A stretch of DNA of 64,000 nucleotides from Breviolum minutum Mf 1.05b.01 (lineage: Eukaryota > Sar > Dinophyceae > Suessiales > Symbiodiniaceae). The notes beneath the pieces are model-generated. The model worked only from the letters and a program-made list of their open reading frames with translations, did no database searches and was not told the DNA's origin. The DNA is taken from assembly GCA_000507305.1 (NCBI GenBank), contig DF239137.1:160138-224137 (forward strand), read 5' to 3'. Both the position numbers and the translations under genes were made by a program. Of this stretch, positions 1 through 10,000 are shown one piece after another. How positions within the stretch are numbered: position 1 is the first letter of the stretch; every line of letters starts with the position of its first letter.

Positions 1-1537
1 CGCTCCGGCCTTCATAGGGAAGTTGTGGATGGCGACCCGTAAAGCAGTTTCACCTCAAGGGTGAAGCCATTCTGCCACCAACCTACCTCTCCCACCATCA
101 CCGTATCAATCCTAGCGATATCTCTTAGGCCTTGGTGGCTTTTTTGTTGCTATCCTTGGAATCCATGAGTTTTTTGACAGGAAAAAACACACAGAACTTC
201 CAAAGAACCCACCTGCATCTGCCAACTTCTCATAACTCTTGAATTTTGAAGCCGCAACGGACATCAGTGTCTCATTCCTGAGGTCAAACGGCAAATGAAT
301 GGGACAGGAGATTGTCATCCAACATGTGTTGAGATCTCTTATGGGTATCAAACCTCTTGTGACAATTGTGACTGTGAAGGAAGAAAACACATGCATGCAC
401 CACAACACGCATACAGTGTCTAAGATTGACTAAGAGTGTGTGTGTGTGTGTGCTTGATGAAAAGCCAACGTTTTCTCGAGTTGAACTTTGTCGGCCGCCC
501 AGCCCACCCGGATGATTGCCGGGCCACAGGACTGGAAGCACATGATGAGGAAAGTCCGCAATCCACAACGACTGAGTTGAGATTGCTGCAACAGGGATTC
601 ACAGCGCTAATGGTATCCAAGGGGTTACTGTACTGGTCTGGACACGAAATGAATCCAAATCATCATTCCAAGGGATTGAAAAAATGGAGCGTGTTGATGG
701 ATTTAGCCATGTTAAATCTATATATTGTTTCTGAGGTATTTCTGGAGATATCGCTTACACATGGTACGAATGATGCCTCGATCTTTCAGAGGAGTGAATG
801 TTTGATGATTTTTGGTACACATCACTGCTTAGCGCAAACACATATCTTACTTACCTTCACTGGAGGTGCCAATGGTGGTGGGGTAGAATGTGCTACAGTT
901 TCCATGACAATCATGTACACAAATGCATATCCATTATACACTAGGGCATCCCAAATCTTATGGCTTCCCTTGTGATTTACCATGAACAAACACAGTAAAT
1001 AGATGACTCGAAGCAAACTCCCACCTTTGACTTCTCAAACACTGACAATTTGATCACCCATGTATTACCAAGGAAATCATGATGTTCATGTCCTTTCATC
1101 ATTATTGCTGTATCACATCTACATGCATCATCATTGCTGTATCACATCTACATGAACAAACTGGCAAAGAAGAATTATCAGTTTCCAAATCTAGCAACAC
1201 CTATATATCCATATCCACTGAACAAATCCACTAATAGTTCACACACCCCTGAAGTTTAACATAGCTCCTGAAAAAATTGTGGTTGGTTCCGACTACTTTG
1301 GCAGCCGGTAGCTTTTCAGGGGCTGCGGCTATGTTCAACTTCAGGGGGGTGAAATGAGAGCCAAGGGTGCCAGTTGTGGACTCCATTGTCGAACATCAGC
1401 ATAGCCTTGGGTTTTTTGACGCGAGTTCTGGATTGGAGATGTTTTGTTGTTTTTTTCCATGTGCTCTTCAAAGATGTGCCAAAGAGACTGGGGATGAAAG
1501 TAAGGATTCTGTTCCGATATACTTTTGGCGTTTTTTC
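1..1537 (-). CDS. Phase-compatible exons of unknown product, running off the left edge
   Basis: Exons at 1537-1371 (or to 1362), 968-855, 585-470, 277-213 and 53-1. Intron phases agree at every junction (1, 0, 0, 2, 1), and the first exon also joins in phase to the MCM2-like exon ending at 1631. Donors are strong at 854 (GTAAGT) and 212 (GTGGGT); the acceptor before 277 is CTCAG^G. Readable pieces include QNPYFHPQSLWHIFEEHM, GSHKIWDALVYNGYAFVYM, GPAIIRVGWAADKVQLEKT and ETALRVAIHNFPMKAG. I do not recognise the family, and these pieces do not look like the OB fold, zinc finger or ATPase of MCM2. Either this is the tail of a fused or divergent gene, or a separate gene on the same strand. The 3' end is outside the window. 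Confidence 0.45.
1097..1154. repeat. 29-bp tandem duplication
   Basis: Two adjacent 29-bp copies, 1097-1125 and 1126-1154, differ at one base. They lie in the intron between the exons at 1537-1371 and 968-855. Confidence 0.8.
1244..1351. repeat. Foldback (inverted-repeat) element inside an intron
   Basis: The left arm 1244-1274 is nearly the reverse complement of the right arm 1313-1351, with one short insertion (about 6 nt, GGCTGC-like) and a few mismatches in the right arm. The spacer is about 38 bp. The element starts about 20 bp inside the proposed donor of the 1370-969 intron and also supplies the stop codon that would be read if the intron were kept. It resembles a small foldback or MITE-like insertion; introner-type behaviour is only a guess. 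Confidence 0.55.
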
Positions 1538-1630
1538 CTGCAATCACAGTCAATATCGTAGACATGTCATAATGTTACCTCAGAGTTTGCAATAGTGGTA
1601 CCCGCGGCACTCGGGGGATGTTGGTGATAC

Positions 1631-4124
1631 CCAACCGTCCAAAACAAACCATCAAAACGTCGCTACATGGCTTCTCCAAGAGACTAACCTCCAAATGTGC
1701 CTGATGATTCTCAGCCATCTTCCGCAAGAGGTCAGGATACTTGGGACCAGTCTCCTTTTCCGGCACATACTTCAACCTTTCATGAGTGGCTGTAGAAAGA
1801 ACATAGACTGGACCTGCCTCCACACAGAAAACAACACCAATATCTGGAATATCAAGATGTCAATTACCCAGCAAGAGGAATGAACTCACTTCACAAATCT
1901 CACCTAAATAGCAGCCGTTTCCAGCTTGAAGCCCAGCGACAAGAATTGTTGGAAAGACAACCGAATCTTCTCTGACAGTCGCTTCTCAATCTCCTGTCCC
2001 TCCGACAAGCGCTCATGATTCAAATCATACCTCAGCACCGTAGAGGACATTGGTAAGGACTATCTTTTGGGAGGTCTTGGATCCAGACCTTTAGGTACAT
2101 TGGTAAGGGTTATCCAAAGCCTAGGATCTAGGGGCATATGATGGCATATATCAACAAGGACGAACTGGAAATTCAGTCAGCGTGCATTTTTTGTATTGAC
2201 CACCAATGACTTCGCACCCATCAATAGCACTCACGTCCACTCATACTAATTCAAAATATCTAGAACACGCAGCCTGTCCAATCTTTACAGTGATAAAAAA
2301 CACCAAAAGAACTCTTCCGGCCAAAACCAAGATTCGGAGCATACCGTATACCAAATTGATACTACCATCATCCTTACAAAAGAGAACTAGTAACTAGTAC
2401 TTCCAACCATCATCTGGTAATGATCTGCCAATCCTCAATCCTCCGTTTCGATTTATCACCTCTCAGCTGCAAGGTTTCTGGCACATCTTCCTCATCCACG
2501 CTCGGACTTGGAGAAAAGGGGTGGTTCACCTTGGAATAACGACATCATGGGCGAGGAAAGGTTAAGGATAGGGTCATGTCCTTTGAGGTTTTGGGTATAT
2601 GTGGAGTATATATTATAATATTAGTTTATATAGATGAAAAATGTCAGTTTCTCAAGTTCCTAAAGAAATAACTTCAATGATGACCAAATCTTTCCCATGA
2701 TCTTGACTCATGACTCACCAATTTCATAACTTTGGAGATTTTTTTGGTGCTCCGAAACCGACACCCTGGGGTTATCCTGGGTAGCCCCTACACGTCGTTT
2801 CTTCCGAGTGCTGGTGGCATCGTCGGACTCTGCCACGCTGCTGGGGCTCGCCTGAATATCATCATATCATAGTATCACAAATGTCATCTATCTATTTATC
2901 TATTTATTTATCATTATTTATCTATCTGTCTCAAAATTCGCTATTCCATCCATCTACAGTATCTCTATATTTAGTGAATCTATCCTGTGAGACACTTCCC
3001 GATACTATATCAATATTATGTGCCAAGGCAAGGCCTCTAGCCCCGCTGCCAAGCGCTTGGTGAAGGCCGGCGTTGCCGACATCGCTGGTTGTTGTGGACT
3101 GGGCGAACGTGCCCGGCGTCCCTCACGCACGTCACGTTCCGCCATCCTCAAGGAATGACATGAACATGTGACAAAACATGGGAGCTTCAAGGCTTCAAGA
3201 TGCTTCAAGCTTGGTTCTTCATCTTCCATTTTATGCATTGGTATCTCACACAACTTCACCATCCAGGTCACACAATCGCATCGCACAACTTCTGCCCCTC
3301 TTGTTCTGCCAAGCTTCTCTCTTTCTGCTGCCAAACGAGTTTGAATGGTCATTGGCTCGTGAGGTTCATCGTCCAGAAGCTCGGGATCCTTAGAGGCACT
3401 TCCATCAACTATGAGGTCAGCAGGCTGCTGACAACATCTGAGTTGCCTTATTGACTCCCAGCGATACGCTCAACGAAAGCCTAAACAAACAAACTCCAAA
3501 TTGAAGTTCCAGTCTTGAGAGGAAAAGGAACGATATTGTGGATAATGAACATATGCAGTACGCATATATGATATCATTAAATCATAAAAAAGGGGTCGAT
3601 CTTCCCTGCCACCTGGTTCCAACATCTTGGAGATATCCATGCTTCATATTGCTAAATCCTCATTTCTTGCAGCATATTGTCTCTCTGCCCGTTCTTTCCT
3701 CATCTATCCAAGAATCATACTGATCAAGGGCTGGATCATGACGATAGTCATCCATCATGTCATTTCCAAAGAGGTCCTCACCTTCCTCCTCATCATCTGG
3801 GAGCGCATCCCCCATGACGTCCTCAGGCATATCCTCCTTCGGAAACGACTGGAAGCAATGTACCAGGCACCTTTCTCAGTGAATCATCTGATAGTGCAAC
3901 ATAATACAAGTTTATCTGACACCTACATATATATATATATATAAATATGCTTACCGTGTACTGGTATACCTTTGCATTTTGACACCCTGCAACTACCAAA
4001 ATTGGTATGTCCTCCATAGTCATGTCTTAATAATCCCATCCACATTCATCCATCATCAACTTCCAAAAAAAAACCTACAGTTGCTAGCTTTCTCCTCACG
4101 ATTGAAGTCTCGACCGTCTGCCAT
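1631..4124 (-). CDS. MCM2: MCM2-like replicative helicase subunit, N-terminal exons
   Basis: Spliced model read right to left. Exons: 4124-4095 (ATG), 3836-3699, 3427-3315, 3146-3035, 2851-2765, 2529-2429, 2030-1916 and 1817-1631. All junctions keep frame. The second exon reads DEEEGEDLFGNDMMDDYR, the hallmark of the MCM2 N-terminal family. Exons three and four join as LAAEREK/MAERDVREGRRAR, the basic MCM2 motif that follows it. Later exons give RRIEDW, LSFQQFL and YPDLLRKMAENHQAHLEVS, which fits the start of the MCM N-terminal domain. MCM2 is one of six subunits of the MCM2-7 ring that unwinds DNA at replication origins in the nucleus. Donors include GC (2428, 1915), GA (4094) and GT (2764, 1630). 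The ATG sits one base after a CAG acceptor, which suits spliced-leader trans-splicing (inference). The zinc and ATPase domains are not seen in the window, so the gene is partial, rearranged or degenerate. The last exon could instead end at 1689 (GAG^GTTAGT). Confidence 0.6.
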
Positions 4125-4705
4125 GCTGGATACGGCCCAAAGGATTCTTCACAGCGCAGAAACTTCCCGAGGTCTTGAGCTTTTTTGGGGGGCTGACGGA
4201 AAACGGTCCAAATGGTGCTGGCGGACAAGGGTTGATGAAGTTCATGGGTGAGCCCCCTCTGATCTCAAAGGTGCAATTTTCATGGAACCACCTATCTGCG
4301 ACCAACATACCAACCTCCGGGCCCCACAAAGTGTTGAGGAACCCACGTTGTCACCACCTAAGTCAGAATTGGCAAGCCGTTGTGTGACTTTCATGATGGC
4401 TTCATGGCTTCACATCTTCACTGGGAATCTCATCATTATTAGCAACCCTTGAAACAAGTGGCAGAAAATAACAATGCTATGCAAATCCTAAGTGAATGAA
4501 CCTAACCCTTCAAGGAGCCCATCCAAATTAAGTCCCTGGAGTCTTGTTGTTATTTTTGTCACATCTTTGAGAATCATGAAGAGAATCTGTTCGGAATGGC
4601 AATCTCCTTGAAGTGATTGGTCTTAGTATATATACTTGAAAATCGAATCAATAATCAAGGATTTGATGAGCAACATCAAATATCATCAAATCAGCAATTC
4701 AGGTC

Positions 4706-4789
4706 CCTCTTGGATCATCACACAACTCGGAGTAGATCTGTTGCGCACTCTGAGCATCTTGGAAGCTCAAAGCACAATCCAGGTCAATC
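4706..4789 (-). CDS. Candidate exon, unknown product
   Basis: After a CTTGAG^G acceptor the minus strand reads RIDLDCALSFQDAQSAQQIY and on to CDDPR, then a possible G^GA donor. The codon pattern looks protein-coding, but the plus strand is also open here, no partner exon was found and the family is not recognised. The rest of 4.13-6.84 kb shows only weak, isolated coding-like pieces, such as a plus-strand frame at 5503-5650 and a glycine-rich plus frame ending at a GTGAGC donor near 4241. Confidence 0.25.
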
Positions 4790-6109
4790 CTCAAGACGTT
4801 TCCAAAATAATCCAAAAACACACAACAAACAAGTTGCTTTTTTTTAAATATAGCCCCTGGCCCCTTGCAGTGGTTGAGTTTCTTATATCCTGATGGAATG
4901 CGCATCACGACAATCACTCACTATCTGCTCGAAAATCCTCGATTTCCCAGACACGACAACAAGAATCAAAGCAAAGCATTCTTCACATAATACGATATGC
5001 ACAACTTGGACTGTAGAGAGTGCATGGTGGTGCTTCTGTAGTACCAGTTGTATCAATATCATCATTTACGCAAATTACGTATTCAATCTAGAATTCCAAT
5101 ATGTCTTCTGAAGTCTTTATTTTCTTACGCCAGAATCCTTGTTAAAAATTACTGTAACTGACACAATTGGGCAGCTGCACAGCTCAGTTTATGAATCCTT
5201 GTGAGATTTAAGGTGTGGGGTGGTAACTTCCCAAATAGAATCAGGCAGTCTATAAAGGCAAACATGTACCAAGGGAGTTGGATCACTTGCCCATGTTCAT
5301 CTGTTCATCTGCGGATCTGAGTTTGAGACCCGGCATCTTCCCAAACCTGTGGGATCGGATGGATTTTAACACATTTTTTTCTGAATGAACTTGCTTATGA
5401 TATATCATTTGGATAGTGAAACAACATGAAACTGGAAGTATACTTCCATCATTCCAATGATGCTGTCAGGAGGACGTTTTACTATACATTCTACACGGTA
5501 TATCACTCGAAAGTATATGGATGACGCCCGGTGTGAAGGTTTCCCAGTTCATCAGGAATCGCTGCGGCTGGGCTATCTGACGATAATGGATTTCTCGGCA
5601 GCATCCCCCTGCGCAGGCGGCTACAAGCTGTTGGTTGGCTCCAAAAAGGGCAAATCGAATTTGATCACAATATACTCGTTTTTTGAATACACCTTTCCCC
5701 TTGAAACATATCCAAAAAGCACATCAAAATAGATGCAATCACTAGCGCTTGCCTGGCATGTCAGACATGTCACATCACTTGATTGTTCAAGTTTCACAAA
5801 GCCAACCCTATGCAGGCTATGCACCTGCAACCGGTAGCTATCGCTCTGCAACACAGGTCGGTCCTGAGCGCAATGATAAAGGATCAGCTTTCATCTGCTT
5901 GAATTATCTTGAGTTTCAGCTTTTATTACGTTTTATTTTTCAAAAAGTCACAGACAAAACAGAAGCAAATCCCATGACACCACTGACTTTTAGAAATGAC
6001 CTTAAATTGCGAAAAAAAATTGATGCTCCACCAAGCTTTGTGTTTTTTTTTATCCCATCCCTTCAACCACCTATCAATCTGGATCAACCAAAAATTGGCA
6101 AATCTTGGC

Positions 6110-6178
6110 CCTCCCAACGTGCAAGAGCACGTCGGCGACGTGTTCATCGCGCACAATGAGCTTCTTTCCCTCATCGGC
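6110..6178 (-). CDS. Candidate exon, unknown product
   Basis: Flanked by a TTTGAG^G acceptor and an AGG^GC donor, phase 0 on both sides, 23 codons. It reads ADEGKKLIVRDEHVADVLLH and then VGR. Third positions are mostly G or C, unlike the AT-rich surroundings. I do not recognise it. It could be an internal exon of a minus-strand gene whose other exons lie between 4.8 and 6.8 kb. Confidence 0.35.
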
Positions 6179-6837
6179 CTCAAAGAAGCCCGAGTTTTGA
6201 AAAGGTGACAAATTGGATATGTCTTTTTAGTCATCGGAATATCTACCATTTTTCAATACAATGGGTTCAAAAAATATTTCTATATAGGCTATTTTTACAT
6301 ATATATATATATATCATAAATTATTAATACCAAATATGTAAAATGGTTCATGTAACATATGTGCGCATGTCGATGTGTCCTTAAACGACGTTTGTGCATG
6401 TCAATGTGTCCATAAGCGGCATTTGACATGGTCATGACACAGTTATATTAAAGCTCATTCTATGCAAGCTCCGGTCAGAGAAGTCTACACGCAGTAGGCT
6501 CAACAGCCAGCCACAAACCACTTAAAAAATGCTATGGAATGATACGGAATGCATATTTGTGCGTCCAAGAAATTCTGCAATGATGCCTGCAGCTCTTTGC
6601 CCGTTGAATTGCCTTTGGGTGGTTGCAGTAAATCACTTCATCATGGATGAAATAAGATACACTGACCAGCCAAACAAATAAATCGGTTGGCCTTGAGTCT
6701 TCAGTGATCTACAAAAAGCCGTGCCCAAAGGCCGAAGTTTTCATCCCTAGAAGAGGTGGCCCCTGAATGACCTGTTTGGTTACGGCCAACTTCTTTTGGC
6801 AAAGTGTCCTAACTAGAGATTCAATCACAAAGACTTA

Positions 6838-6842
6838 CAATC
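6838..6842. repeat. Target-site duplication, left copy (CAATC)
   Basis: The five bases CAATC immediately left of the 3' LTR match those immediately right of the 5' LTR at 14872-14876. Confidence 0.9.
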
Positions 6843-6995
6843 TGCAAAACACTCGCTCTGATCAAGCCGCTGCAAAGCTTCGCATCCTTTTTGCCTATAC
6901 CCCACAGGCCGTGCTTCAGCCGAAATGTTAGGCACAAACGAACGTCAAAAGCAAACGCAACCTGTTAGATTCAATCATGACTGCAAAGATTCACA
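6843..6995 (-). repeat. 3' long terminal repeat (153 bp)
   Basis: Base-for-base identical to 14719-14871; the identity extends one base further by chance. On the element's strand it begins TGTGAATC and ends GTTTTGCA. The ORF2 stop codon (6971-6973) lies inside it. I see no clear TATA box or polyadenylation signal. Confidence 0.95.
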
Positions 6996-7026
6996 CTGGC
7001 ACTATTCTCTTTGAATCTAACAGGTT
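6959..7026. repeat. 16-bp perfect inverted repeat across the 3' LTR boundary
   Basis: The arms AACCTGTTAGATTCAA (6959-6974) and its exact reverse complement (7011-7026) are separated by 36 bases. The outer arm lies in pol, the inner arm in the LTR. The loop holds the candidate polypurine tract and the LTR start, and the pol stop codon lies in the stem. In RNA this would form a stable hairpin at the end of the pol reading frame. Confidence 0.85.
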
Positions 7027-10000
7027 TTCGCTTGGGCAGGGCTTCTTCATGAAAATGGGCTGTCCCTAGTTGAACACGCAAGGATTTTCCTTTGCCGCCC
7101 TTCGTTAAACAATCAGCCAATTGGTGTCTGGTGGGGACCCACCAAAGTCTGGCCCGACCGGGATGATCTCTAACTGAACACATTTTTCGGAGCAAAATCA
7201 CTTGAACAACACTACCTTTATCGGATAAATGTTGACCGTCCTTCTTCACGCTATCGTATATGCTTTTACAGTCAGTTATCATGTTCATGGGTGTAAGTGC
7301 TTGCCAATCCTCGTCGTCGAGATAGCAGATCACCTCAGAGCCATAAGACACCTCAGCCAATAAAGCTTGAAGAAACCTGCCCAGTCCATGTGCCAAAATG
7401 GCAGCATGAGTTTCAGCGGCCAGGGAACTTTCGACAACTCTCTTGTTTGTAGTCGACTTCCAATCTAAAACATTCATTTTGATTCCTCCTGGTTGGTTAA
7501 TGGATCCCTTAGAGATCAAACCTATGAGAGCGCCCTTCTGGCTATATACCAATTTCCTCTCTCGTCCAGTCATCAAAATGTCGTCAGCATCCCTGTCACT
7601 TATTTCTACCCCAACGGAGTTGAACAAGCTGGCATCATGAAAGACAACAATTTCAGTCTCACCTAGATTGAAAAACTTCATGTCTTGTCTTTCCTGTTTC
7701 ACCTCCTTGATGCATCTGTTTGCTCGGAGCAAATCATGAACCCTCAAGTCCTTTACTCTCTTCTGCATTTGGTTAACTTCGAAGGCAACGTCCGGTCTTG
7801 ATTGAGTAGCTAACCATTGAAGACTTCCCACCGCACTACGATAATCGGTAAGCTCATCAGGGGTAGCCCTATCATCCAATTCCTTCATTCGGGTCTTACT
7901 CACTTCAATCGATTCCAATCTACCATCAATAAAACCATTTTGAGAAAGAACAATGTGTTGTTCATTTCCAGAACCAGCAACCTTTATTTCTTTTCCACAA
8001 TAGGTCACCCCTGCAGTTTCCTCAATGACCGTCTGCCAGGTACCAAAAGGAAAACGTTTATGCAACCTCTGAATAGTATCAAGAGCCAATTTGGAATCAT
8101 CCCCAGCAACCATTAAATCATCCACATGAACAATCAGGGAAGCACAAACCTTACCATTGGAGGGATCTCTCAGGTGAAAAAGGGCACCATCGACGATACT
8201 ACGGGTAAAACCTAATTCAGTTTCCAAGACCCTAGCCAATTCATCGTACCAAGCCCTGGGAGCGTCAGGTCTCCCGTAAACAGATTTCACTAATTTCAAC
8301 AATTGACCTGGTTCCAATCCCGGCAAACCTTGTTTGGGTTGTCTCATGTACATTTCTTTCCCTTGAATGGGGGCCCCCTGCAGAAACGCATTACTAATAT
8401 CCCCAATGTACCAATGTTTCATCCAACCATTACAGATCACATTGTTCAAAAACAACATGGTCGAAATCCGTTCAACAGTAGGACTATCAACCTGTAATTC
8501 ACCCGACAGTGAATCCGGACACAGGTGACCAGCCAAACACAACCTAGCCTTAGCCTTAAGGGGGAGTTGGTTTCCCGCAGGATCAATCAGTCCAGCGTTC
8601 TTGTTTCTAAGAACAAACCTAGAAGGAAGTATCCTATCCATCTTTTCTTTTTCAATTTCTCGACTTTTGTCCAAACTCAAGATTTCACAACTGTCATACT
8701 CTAACCAACTATTCCACTCCTTTTGAATGGCTTGTTCATAGGCTGGTTTGTCCTCCTCAGTGATTTTGTCATAAGGAATTTCTTTGTCCAACATCTTCTT
8801 CAACTTGTTCTTCGAAACATTCTTAGTCAAGAAAACTACATCCTCGTCATCCGTTTTGTATCGTTTCGTTTCTCTCCAAGGAACATCCCTATCCCCTAAT
8901 TTTCGGGTTTTTCCATGAAAAATGGTTATCAACATGGTTGCAACTCCGTCTGGAAAGGCCGCACACGGATCCTCTAGACCCGACCAGAAAACTTCGTCTT
9001 CCAGTTTCTTCCACTTCCCATTCCTAAATACCCAAGTAGTCCGATAGGGGAGAGTTTTCGCATCCCAGGTCGGAGTCGGAATTCTAAAGGCCCAAGCTTT
9101 CCTCTGAACCAAAACTGGGTTACCATAGTCATCTTTAGTCCAACCATGACCATTAGCCGCCCTTAAAACCGACCTAGGGACATTCGTGGGAGTAATTTTG
9201 GGGTCTTCATGTTGGCCTTGTCTGTTTTCAACAAACTCTTCAACATCCACTTGGATCTCATCTAAGTCCTCTTCTGGTCCTTTCTGGTCCGTGAGGTCCT
9301 CAAAAGTCGCTTCTTCTGGAACTTTCTTGAACAAAGCGATATCCTTTTGAATAAGGGGGTCCCCGTAGAAGCTTTCATCCCCCACCATTTCCCGTAAGTG
9401 TTCCAGGGCAACCAAACAACACCTACCACCTATCGTGACCCAAACATTCGTTCCTTGATGTCCAACAACGCAAGCCGGACCCTTCCAACGACTTCCCCTA
9501 AGTCTATCTTTGTGGGTGTCCCGCCAAAAGAAAACCAACCGACCAACTTCGGGGATTTTGGGGAGTTTTCGGGTCCTAGCATGAACAGTTCTCTGTAACA
9601 TACTCTTAGCTTGCGCCTTGATAAATTCCATTTTGGCAAAATACCGAAATCTCATTCGGTTGGAAACATCTGACCCTTGGGATCCAACATTCAAGTGATA
9701 GGAAACGGGATTGCCATCTTCGTAAATTTCGCCGGAAACTCTAGGTTCACGCCCAAAAACCAATGCAGCCGGGGACCACCCATGTTCCCTGACTAAACTG
9801 TTCTTGGCATGGGTAGCTTCAACGGCAAGTTGTTTCATTTGATCGGCACCTCTAGTTCCTAAGTGGTTACTCACGTTCCTAATGATTTCTTTCACTATCT
9901 GATTATGTCGTTCGACCTTTCCAGCCTGCCAATGGGCCGTACCGGCGATCATCACCACTGTGCTACCATGTTGCACGACTTCTTCCCAAAACTCTTTTCC

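Noticed and set aside
436..975. Plus-strand ORF of 179 codons
   Set aside because: It is antisense to three minus-strand exons (968-855, 585-470) that join in phase, and begins in a TG repeat.
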